Shown: positions 1 to 7,554 of the stretch, in pieces
Layout: each line of letters begins with the position of its first letter
Numbering within the stretch: the stretch's first letter is position 1
Assembly: GCA_023230175.1 (NCBI GenBank)
Contig: JALNXV010000009.1
Location: 1-26,531 of the forward strand
DNA length: 26,531 nucleotides
From: Candidatus Cloacimonadota bacterium
GTDB lineage: Bacteria > Cloacimonadota > Cloacimonadia > Cloacimonadales > WRIO01
Direction of reading: 5' to 3'
The notes under the pieces: model-generated
What the model saw: the letters and a program-made list of their open reading frames with translations, nothing else
Database searches by the model: none
What the model was told of the DNA's origin: nothing
Position numbers and translations under genes: made by a program

Positions 1-2
1 CC

Positions 3-803
3 CTTAATAAAGATAGGGCCAAAGATATTATTTCTAAGCTCAACACCGAACCCTTCAAAGAATCCTTTGGAATTTTAAGTGACGAATCTCATGAATTAAT
101 GACAAGAGCCATTGAGCGGCTAGGTGTCACTTGCGAGGATGATTACCTTGAAACCACTTGCAGCATAATTCTTATAGATTTCATGGATGCATTCTCTCAA
201 GGGAAAAAAGAGATTGATTCAGGACTGGTTTCCAATCGCACAAGTAATGCAATGCTTCTCCGGAAAATGAAACCAGTGGAATTATACAAAGATGAAAAAG
301 GGATTATTCATGTTGGTGGGGACGAAATACCTTTAATCTCCGCTCTTTCTGATTCCGAAGTACGGCCAGAAGAGATGCGATTCTTCTCAGCTGTATTAGA
401 GGCCATTGCAGAAGCAACAAAAAGAAGTCTAGTCACACAAGAGGATCTGCAAACACTACCATCACGCTATTCGCACTTTGTTGATTTGCAAAAGAAAAAC
501 TTTCTAAATGCCTCTTTCTTGCAAAGAGGCATTAGAGATACAAATCGATTCATTGATGGAGAGGAGCAATTTAATATTCTTGAGGATGAGATATTTGAGG
601 GTGTTATAGAAAAATATTACCTTGACTTTCCCAATGGTTTTACTAGACTCATTGCCGTACTGGAGAAGGCAACAAATACAGAACTATATAAATCGGCGCT
701 CATGAAGATTAAAAATCTCGTAGGAAATTCTGAGAAAAAGGGGATATGCCATATTCTTGTGAATCAAGGAAGAATTCATTCCTGGGTAGATATAGATGAT
801 TAA
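3..803 (+). CDS. ABC-3C system effector, C-terminal part (partial at 5' end)
   Basis: The frame is open from base 3 of the window with no stop, so the methionine at 99 is probably internal and the protein begins outside the window. About 266 residues are visible. They are mostly helical and carry no catalytic motif I recognise. The assignment rests on context: the gene overlaps an MC2-like gene by 8 nt, and a DUF3732 ATPase follows. This is the gene order of ABC-three-component conflict systems, in which a variable N-terminal effector domain (nuclease, protease or other) is joined to a C-terminal domain that docks on the middle component and ATPase. The effector domain itself is missing here, so the toxic activity cannot be named. 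The family call is moderately sure; the function is unknown. Confidence 0.6.
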   Translation, partial: LNKDRAKDIISKLNTEPFKESFGILSDESHELMTRAIERLGVTCEDDYLETTCSIILIDFMDAFSQGKKEIDSGLVSNRTSNAMLLRKMKPVELYKDEKGIIHVGGDEIPLISALSDSEVRPEEMRFFSAVLEAIAEATKRSLVTQEDLQTLPSRYSHFVDLQKKNFLNASFLQRGIRDTNRFIDGEEQFNILEDEIFEGVIEKYYLDFPNGFTRLIAVLEKATNTELYKSALMKIKNLVGNSEKKGICHILVNQGRIHSWVDIDD

Positions 804-1239
804 AGTATTCAATTCACCACTTGAGGTTTCAATTAGGCTGATGCTTCTTCTCTCCCTTTCAAGCGAGGCAATGACAATTGACAGGATAGCAGCTTTTGAT
901 TTTATGGCACTTTTTTCCAAACAGGTGGGTTTGTCAGAAAAGAATATCCAAGGGGAGAACGAGTTCTGTTTCAGTGAATATGCATCCAGAAGACCAATCC
1001 TTATTCAAGCCATAAAAGATCTTGTTCTATATGGATTGGTTGATGTGAAAGTGAGTAACAATGGTTATTCATATCAAGCTACGCCAGAAGGCAAACAAAG
1101 AGCAGAGTTATTACAATCTGAATACGCCATCAGTTATCAGGAACAAATAGTAAATGTATCAAATGCTTTTCAAGGAAAAACAGACTTGGCCGTAAACAAG
1201 TTCGTTAACGAGAAGGCCATCAAGGAAATGAGGAGTTAA
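796..1239 (+). CDS. ABC-3C system middle component 2-like protein
   Basis: A 147-residue protein whose first residues (MIKVFNSPLEVSIRLMLLLS) match the pattern I know from ABC-three-component middle component 2: a short strand followed by a 'SPLE' helix. A winged-helix-like region follows, with the segment RRPILIQAIKDLVLYGLVDV at about residues 72-91 and a wing near YSYQATPEGK. In this family the middle component is thought to bridge the ATPase and the effector; any DNA or nucleotide sensing is inference. The start overlaps the upstream stop by 8 nt and the stop lies 2 nt before the ATPase start, so the three genes are translationally coupled. No catalytic residues are visible. Confidence 0.7.
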   Translation: MIKVFNSPLEVSIRLMLLLSLSSEAMTIDRIAAFDFMALFSKQVGLSEKNIQGENEFCFSEYASRRPILIQAIKDLVLYGLVDVKVSNNGYSYQATPEGKQRAELLQSEYAISYQEQIVNVSNAFQGKTDLAVNKFVNEKAIKEMRS

Positions 1240-1241
1240 TT

Positions 1242-3050
1242 ATGCCGGGTTTCTATATCAAGAAGGTAATGGCAACAGGACTAAATAAGCGAGATTCTTT
1301 TGTGGATTTGATTTCAGGCTTAAACATTATCCATGGTCTTTCGGATTCCGGGAAAACCATTGTAGCAGAGATTATCAATTATGCTTTCGGAAGCGAAAAA
1401 CTTCCGTTTAGCCCTGATGTTACTGGCTATACAGATATTCAAGTAATACTACAATCAAACAAGGGCGAAACGAAGCTGTGTAGGAGCCTTGTAAAAAACA
1501 AAAATCAAATTCTTGTCTCAAGCGATGAAATCGGAATTAAGGATGGCTGGTACCCAATCAACTATAGAAACAGTGAAGTCTCAATTAATGACATCATTCT
1601 TTATTTGTTAGGATTTAATTCAATACCTGAGGTTGCAAAGAATAAATATTCCGACAAGATCAGATTGACTTGGAGGACCCTCCTTCAGACTTTATATCTT
1701 GATAAAGATGCTATTGTTGCGTCAGGCTCGATAGCAAAGCCAGAAAACACATCCGCTCAAACTCCTCTACTTTCAACTCTCCTGTATTTCATTTACGGAA
1801 AAGACTTCTCCAATCAAGATCCAAAAGAAGCTGCTGAAAGCAGAAAGGAAAAAATCCGGTTTGTTGAGGAATTCACAAATACAAGAATCGTTGAAATAAA
1901 GAAAAGGAGTGAAATACTCTCCAAACGGCTTATTGAATTTGATGGGAAGGATCTAGAGACTCAAATCAAGGAGGTATCATCCGCGCTAGAAGGGACAGAG
2001 AAGGATATTAAACAAATCATTACCAAAAGGAATGAGATTACTTCATCAATAATCGCTTGCAATGAAAAGATTAGCGAAGGCTCCGTCCTGCAATCAAGGT
2101 ATTCTATGCTTCGAGAACAATATCAAGCGGATATCCAAAGACTAAACCTTATTGTAGAAGGAGAGAGGAGTTTGTTTGAAGGACAAGAACCTTCAAAGTG
2201 CCCCTTCTGTGACAGCCAAGTAACTCCAAAAGTGAAAATGCCTATTCTGGAAGCATCAAAAGCAGAACTTTCGAGGACTTTGCAATTACTAAATGAACTT
2301 GTGACTACTGAGCAAAAAATGTCTTTAGACCTTCAGTATCAAGCTGACAACAAAAACAAACTTGAAACAGAAAAGAAAGAACTAGACCTTACGCTTAAGA
2401 AAAAACTGGAACCGAGAGTTGCGCAACTTGAAAAGACAATAAAAGAATATGGCGAATACCTCCAGTTGAAAGGCGAGCTTGATGCGATGGGAAAAGTTGA
2501 AGAGGAGCTAAAAAAAGCGATAAAGGACATTCCAATTAAGACCGGGGATGCACCTGTGTACCATCCGAAAGAATTCTTTACTGAAGAGTTCTTCAATCAA
2601 ATGGCTTCAAACATTTCTTCGATTCTTAGAGAGTGTCATTACACTGATTTCCAAGATGCAGTTTTCGATGAACCTTCATTTGATCTCAAGCTAGATAATT
2701 GTGATAAGTTTAATATTCATGGGCAAGGGTTCTGTGCTTTCTTTAATTCGGTGGTCGGCCTCTCCTTCCAAAAACTTTTCAAGGAAACTGCCAAGTATAA
2801 ACCTGGGTTGTTAATTATCGACAACCCGCTTTTGGGCCTTTCCGTTGATAGTACAAATGATGAGAATGTTAAGAATGGTTTTTATAAATATCTGATAAAT
2901 CATCAGAATTATGGCCAAACAATAATACTACAAAACTCTGAGAAATATGAATTGCCAAAATTAGACTACAAAGGACATGGTGTCAATGTAATCTTTTTTA
3001 GCAAGTCGGATGAAGGACGTTATGGATTCCTTCTTGATTTTAGGAAATAA
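1242..3050 (+). CDS. ABC-3C system ATPase (DUF3732 family, Rad50/SMC-like)
   Basis: A 602-residue SMC/Rad50-type ATPase. Residues 32-39 (GLSDSGKT) form the Walker A motif close to the N-terminus. A long charged helical region around residues 190-410 reads as an antiparallel coiled coil. It is interrupted near its middle by CPFC (C320, C323), the single CxxC of a zinc hook that would join two subunits. Walker B is LLIID with D527, followed by NP where canonical ABC ATPases have glutamate; DUF3732 proteins, as I recall, also lack that glutamate (DQP). The predicted role is a DNA-end or DNA-structure sensor that licenses the effector encoded upstream. The start is supported by AGGAG at 1231-1235. 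The family is secure; the trigger is unknown. Confidence 0.8.
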   Translation: MPGFYIKKVMATGLNKRDSFVDLISGLNIIHGLSDSGKTIVAEIINYAFGSEKLPFSPDVTGYTDIQVILQSNKGETKLCRSLVKNKNQILVSSDEIGIKDGWYPINYRNSEVSINDIILYLLGFNSIPEVAKNKYSDKIRLTWRTLLQTLYLDKDAIVASGSIAKPENTSAQTPLLSTLLYFIYGKDFSNQDPKEAAESRKEKIRFVEEFTNTRIVEIKKRSEILSKRLIEFDGKDLETQIKEVSSALEGTEKDIKQIITKRNEITSSIIACNEKISEGSVLQSRYSMLREQYQADIQRLNLIVEGERSLFEGQEPSKCPFCDSQVTPKVKMPILEASKAELSRTLQLLNELVTTEQKMSLDLQYQADNKNKLETEKKELDLTLKKKLEPRVAQLEKTIKEYGEYLQLKGELDAMGKVEEELKKAIKDIPIKTGDAPVYHPKEFFTEEFFNQMASNISSILRECHYTDFQDAVFDEPSFDLKLDNCDKFNIHGQGFCAFFNSVVGLSFQKLFKETAKYKPGLLIIDNPLLGLSVDSTNDENVKNGFYKYLINHQNYGQTIILQNSEKYELPKLDYKGHGVNVIFFSKSDEGRYGFLLDFRK

Positions 3051-3059
3051 GGTGTAATT

Positions 3060-3278
3060 ATGCGATTCAGTTATAACAAACTTTGGAAACTGCTAATAGA
3101 TAAAGGAATGAATAAGAAGGAGTTGCGAGAAGCAACGGGTCTTAGCACAACAGCTATCGCCAAGTTAGGGAAAGGAGAAAATGTTACAACTGATGTTCTC
3201 TTGCGAATCTGTAAAGCTCTTGAATGTGACGTTTGCGACATTATGGAATTCATAAAGGATGGGCTGGGCAATGAGTAA
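3060..3278 (+). CDS. Small Cro/CI (XRE) family DNA-binding regulator
   Basis: A 72-residue protein that is essentially one helix-turn-helix domain. MNKKELREATGLSTTAIAKL at about residues 18-37 gives the two HTH helices, followed by the usual 'LLRICKALECDVCDIMEF' tail of this minimal class. It has no sensor or protease domain, so any signal would act through its level, its dimerisation or a partner. It lies 9 nt after the ABC ATPase and about 41 nt before the preferred brxF start, exactly between the two defence modules. It is a likely local repressor or timer for the BREX genes, taking the place often held by a WYL-type BrxR regulator, which I do not see here. That role is inference from position. 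Confidence 0.85.
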   Translation: MRFSYNKLWKLLIDKGMNKKELREATGLSTTAIAKLGKGENVTTDVLLRICKALECDVCDIMEFIKDGLGNE

Positions 3279-3319
3279 TTTTGGTTGCTTTATCACTGGA
3301 CCATACTGGAGGTAGAATC

Positions 3320-3823
3320 TTGAATCCTGAATTGGTTTATAGAGTGGATAAGGAAGATTCCTTTTCTTCATCCATTAGTCAAGCAATAGAAGTAGCTAAG
3401 GAATCAAGTATTCAAACCATCCTGATTTTACGGAAACGTTCTATCGCTTTTCACGCTACATTAACATCATGCCTTAACCAACTTGGCATTCCTTTGAAGA
3501 ATCTTGGAGCATTACTGGCGCCTCTGTTACTTGAGGGAATAGATACAGCGGATGTATTCACAGTAGTCGAAAAGTTGCTGCAAGATGAGAGAAACAACAT
3601 CGTATGCCTGGACAACGCTGAGCTACTATTTGACAGAAGTATTGACCTGGATGTCCCCACTTTTATCCAAAAGCTATCCAAGTTTTCCTGCCTAATGGTA
3701 TGCATTGACGCGGCCATAAAAGATGATTGCTTGGTTTACGGAAAACCATCACAAAAAGAGTATAAGAAAATGAGAAATATTAGTGATATTGTAATAATCG
3801 ATGCGGAGGGATTAGCATTATGA
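3320..3823 (+). CDS. brxF: BREX-3 protein BrxF (P-loop fold, degenerate Walker A)
   Basis: I place the start at the TTG at 3320, 6 nt after a full GGAGGT (3308-3313), giving 167 residues. A longer reading from a TTG at 3281 has no good ribosome site. The protein matches BrxF in layout: a hydrophobic first strand (TILIL), a Walker B-like strand with aspartate followed by NAELLFD, and late in the protein a segment LVYGKPSQKEYKK that parallels the 'L.Y..P.H.EY' stretch of BrxF. Where BrxF normally has a GxxxxGK[S/T] loop, this one reads RKRSIAFHATL with no glycines or GK pair, so nucleotide binding may be lost. It is the first gene of a canonical BREX type 3 operon and its stop overlaps brxC by 4 nt. 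The identity leans on the neighbours. Confidence 0.7.
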   Translation: MNPELVYRVDKEDSFSSSISQAIEVAKESSIQTILILRKRSIAFHATLTSCLNQLGIPLKNLGALLAPLLLEGIDTADVFTVVEKLLQDERNNIVCLDNAELLFDRSIDLDVPTFIQKLSKFSCLMVCIDAAIKDDCLVYGKPSQKEYKKMRNISDIVIIDAEGLAL

Positions 3824-6800
3824 AATATAAGGATTTAGTAAGTTTTGAACCTATCACTTCAGTCGTTCAACTGAGAAATGCTGACAAACCCCAGATGGCC
3901 CAGGAATTGGTTAGTTCCTTTGTCATTTCCAAATCAATGGAAGAGAACTTCACTAAGTTGATTTTTCCACATCTCCAATTCGAACATCCACATGACAACA
4001 AGGCTTTGATGATCATCGGAAACTATGGAACCGGAAAATCCCATATGCTTTCTGTCATTTCAGCGCTTGCGGAGGACGAGACAAGTGTTCATTTTGTAAC
4101 GAATCCAAGTGTAAAAGCATCAGCGCTCCAGATTGCCGGAAAATTCAAAGTTATTAGAATGGAAGTCGGTGGCGTACAAACTCCCCTTGAGACTATTATT
4201 CTTCGCAATACTTTGGAGCCAAATCTGGCAACTTGGGGTGTTCCGTTCAAGTTCTCGGCATCCAATACAATATCAAACTTTAAAGATGGTTTCCTTTCAA
4301 TGATGGATGCCTTTGCCCAGAAATATCCTGATCAAGGAATCCTCATAGTCATTGATGAACTCTTGGAATTCTTCAAAGGAAAGAATCAGCAGGAGCAGAT
4401 ACAGGATTTTGGCTTCTTCCGTCAACTTGCTGAGATATGCAAAGACACACGTCTACGCGTAGTAGTGGGAATGCAGGAATCCATATTTGACAGTCCGCAA
4501 TTTATGTTTGTCAGCGATTATGTAAACAAGATTAAGGACCGCACAGAGATAGTGACAATCCAAAAGGAAGATATCAGGTTTGTTGTGGCCCAACGTCTGT
4601 TAAAGAAAGATGCAAATCAAAAAGCAAAGATTCGAGAGTATCTTGAGCAATTCAAACCCTATTATGCTAATCTGACGAGCGATTTTGAAAATTTTGTGGA
4701 TCTGTTTCCCCTACACCCTTCTTATCTTGAAGCCTTCTCAAGGATGAAAAGAGTTGAAAAGCGCGAGGTGCTAAAAAGCGTTTCCAAAGAACTCACTGCC
4801 ATTTTGGATAATGAAATCCCGGAGAAATCTCTGGAGTTGGTCACAATCGACAGGTACTGGAAAACTGTCAACAATGACGCTGCGTTGAATGCCTATGAAG
4901 GAATCAGAGAGGTCAAGGATTGTAACCACACACTCCATAGTAAAGTCCAATCTACGATCAAACCGATGTATCGAGTCTTGGCGAATAGGATAATTGACGC
5001 GCTAAGTCTTCAGCGCCTTGAAAGCACAGACGTCGCCACTCCTATTGGATTGACTGCAATGGAGCTTAAAGATAATCTGTGCCTTTTTAACCAAATGACA
5101 ATTGAGATGGGAAGCGGCGAAGGAGACCAAGACCTGTTGACCTTTGTTGAAAGTACACTTAAGGAAATAATGAAGGCGGTTAATGGCCAATTCATTGAGA
5201 GAAACAATGAAGGTCAGTATTTCATCAACATCCACAAGACTTTTGATTTCGAGCAGACCATAGCCACAAGAATCGAGCAAATGAATGCCGATGATGTTAA
5301 CAATTATTACTTTGCAGTTATGAAATTGATTCTAGAGTGCCCCAAGGAAGCCGCTTTCATGACTTCGCAAATCTGGGACTACGAATTGCAATTCCAAGGG
5401 CATAAGATGTTCCGAAAGGGCTGGCTCTTTTTTGGCACTCCAAATGAAAGGCCAACAGCTGTCCCTGAAAAAGACTTTTATCTGTTCTTCATTCCTCCAA
5501 AGGGAACACACAAGTATAAGGACGAGAGCAAGCCAGACGAATTGATCATCAAGTACGTAGGCCAGGATGAAGAATTCGAAGCAAAACTGAAAGAGTTCGC
5601 AGCAGCAAGCTTACTTGCGGATTCCTCTTCCAAGACTTACAAGGGAACTTATCAGAATAAAGCTGACACCAACCTTGCCTATCTCACAAGCTGGATGAGA
5701 AAGAATATCTTGAATGCATTCACATTTACATATTGTGGCAAGACTAAAACGTTGACGGAGTGGACTGCGAAAACATCGTTACGCGAAATCACAGATATCT
5801 CTGACAACCAGGTCCTTTCAGCCAAAGAAGCAATCGACGCTATCGCTGGATACTGTTTGAAGCAGAATTTTGAAGATTTAGCTCCATGTTATCCATCCTT
5901 TACAACAAGGATATCTTATACAAACTTTATTCAAACGGTTAATGATGCATACAAGGCCGTTGTGTTTAATACCAATTACTCACAGACCGCTTTATCCGTT
6001 CTCAATGGGCTTCAATTGTTGGAAAATGGTAATCTCCATCCAAGGAGCTCAATCTACGCCAAATGGATATTGGCCAAACTGGACAACAAACCAAATGGAG
6101 TGGTGTTGAACAACGACGAGCTTCTTGAGTTAATCCATGACGATTACTACTGTTTGAAAGATTACAGACTTGAGAAAGAATTTGTGTCGGTTATCCTAGT
6201 GTCCTTGATAGCTTCCGGAGATATTGTCCTGACATTGAAAGGTAAGAAGTATGATGCTTCTAATATTAGGGATTTGATTTCCGGGGGAGCAACAGAGTTA
6301 GCCAGCTTCAACAGCATTGACAAGCCAAAAGACTGGAATGCCGCAATCTTAGGTTCTCTCCTCAAGCTTTTTGGGTTGCAAGAAGGCTTGGTTTTATCTA
6401 TTAAGAACGGTGACGAATCTGTAATTAGTTCTATGCAGGATAAGAATCAGGAAATCATCAACCAACTTGCGAGTGATGCATATAAAGTCAAGAATGGTTT
6501 AGTTTTCCTTGGTTCTGATATTCCATCTGGAAAATCAGGTGTTGATGACCATCAGACGTTTATTGAGAATTTGAAATCGGAGCTTGAGAGTTTCAAGGCA
6601 TATAACAACATCGGCCGCTTGAAGAACTACAAGAAACCGGTCGATGAGATTAATGCACTAGCAGACAATTTAAGGAAAGAGCAATCTCTCTTTTCTTTCT
6701 ACAAGTTTGCTGATGAAGCAAATGGCATATATCTCTGGCTTGAAAACGCTAAGACTATTCTTCCTCCTGGTGATTCCTGGATTGAGGATTTCGAAGAGGC

Positions 6801-7554
6801 CAAAGAACTGTCAATCTCCTACATTGAAGATTGGGACAGTTCAAGATTTGATGAAATCCGTGCAATACTACAGGAACAGAAGTCAACCTTCATTAAGCAT
6901 TACAGCCTCCTGCATTCGAAAGCTCGTTTGGCAGGTTCTCAGATAAATGCTTATAACGCTTTGCTCAAGAGTCCGATTGTAATCAAGTTAACCCAACTAA
7001 GCAAAATCAAGCTTCTTCCTGGTGGAGACTTCTCATTGATTCATGATCGATTATTGAAACTTAAGACTTGCAGTGGATTATCGGAAAAAGAACTGGAGAC
7101 TAATCCAGTATGTCCACACTGTTCCTACAAGCCAGCTTTCGATGGTAATGAGGACGCAGGGTTTGTCCTGAAGCAAATATCTGAAAAGCTTGATGAACTC
7201 TTGGAGAAATGGACATCAACCTTGTTGGAGAACTTACAAGATCCATTCAATGCTCAGTCCATTAAACTTATGAAGCAAGAGGAACAGGATAGTATTCAGG
7301 AATTCTTGAAAACTGAAGAGCTCCCAGAAAGTATTGACGATTCCTTCATCACAATACTTGAAAGAGCACTAAAAGGGTTGGTAAAGAAATCAGTAAAAAG
7401 AGATGATATCTGTAAGCGTCTTTTGGGGAACGGGAAACCGGTAACCATAGAAGAATTGAGAAGCAACTTTGAGAAACTTGTTGATGAACTTTCTTCTGGA
7501 GAAGAGAAAGAAAAAATCAGAGTGGTCCTAGACCAGGTGGAGGACAAGAAATGA
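3820..7554 (+). CDS. brxC: BREX-3 large ATPase BrxC (DUF6079 / PglY-like)
   Basis: A 1,244-residue AAA+-like ATPase. Walker A is GNYGTGKS at residues 67-74 and Walker B is ILIVIDE with D179 and E180. The rest is long and helical, as in BrxC/PglY, with a late CPHC pair at C1098/C1101 that could bind metal if completed by other residues. BrxC is the conserved motor-like core of BREX. It forms large assemblies and is needed for both methylation and phage exclusion, although its exact action is unsettled. ATGA overlaps couple it to brxF upstream and pglX downstream. Length and motifs fit the family, and there is no sign of frameshift. Confidence 0.9.
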   Translation: MKYKDLVSFEPITSVVQLRNADKPQMAQELVSSFVISKSMEENFTKLIFPHLQFEHPHDNKALMIIGNYGTGKSHMLSVISALAEDETSVHFVTNPSVKASALQIAGKFKVIRMEVGGVQTPLETIILRNTLEPNLATWGVPFKFSASNTISNFKDGFLSMMDAFAQKYPDQGILIVIDELLEFFKGKNQQEQIQDFGFFRQLAEICKDTRLRVVVGMQESIFDSPQFMFVSDYVNKIKDRTEIVTIQKEDIRFVVAQRLLKKDANQKAKIREYLEQFKPYYANLTSDFENFVDLFPLHPSYLEAFSRMKRVEKREVLKSVSKELTAILDNEIPEKSLELVTIDRYWKTVNNDAALNAYEGIREVKDCNHTLHSKVQSTIKPMYRVLANRIIDALSLQRLESTDVATPIGLTAMELKDNLCLFNQMTIEMGSGEGDQDLLTFVESTLKEIMKAVNGQFIERNNEGQYFINIHKTFDFEQTIATRIEQMNADDVNNYYFAVMKLILECPKEAAFMTSQIWDYELQFQGHKMFRKGWLFFGTPNERPTAVPEKDFYLFFIPPKGTHKYKDESKPDELIIKYVGQDEEFEAKLKEFAAASLLADSSSKTYKGTYQNKADTNLAYLTSWMRKNILNAFTFTYCGKTKTLTEWTAKTSLREITDISDNQVLSAKEAIDAIAGYCLKQNFEDLAPCYPSFTTRISYTNFIQTVNDAYKAVVFNTNYSQTALSVLNGLQLLENGNLHPRSSIYAKWILAKLDNKPNGVVLNNDELLELIHDDYYCLKDYRLEKEFVSVILVSLIASGDIVLTLKGKKYDASNIRDLISGGATELASFNSIDKPKDWNAAILGSLLKLFGLQEGLVLSIKNGDESVISSMQDKNQEIINQLASDAYKVKNGLVFLGSDIPSGKSGVDDHQTFIENLKSELESFKAYNNIGRLKNYKKPVDEINALADNLRKEQSLFSFYKFADEANGIYLWLENAKTILPPGDSWIEDFEEAKELSISYIEDWDSSRFDEIRAILQEQKSTFIKHYSLLHSKARLAGSQINAYNALLKSPIVIKLTQLSKIKLLPGGDFSLIHDRLLKLKTCSGLSEKELETNPVCPHCSYKPAFDGNEDAGFVLKQISEKLDELLEKWTSTLLENLQDPFNAQSIKLMKQEEQDSIQEFLKTEELPESIDDSFITILERALKGLVKKSVKRDDICKRLLGNGKPVTIEELRSNFEKLVDELSSGEEKEKIRVVLDQVEDKK

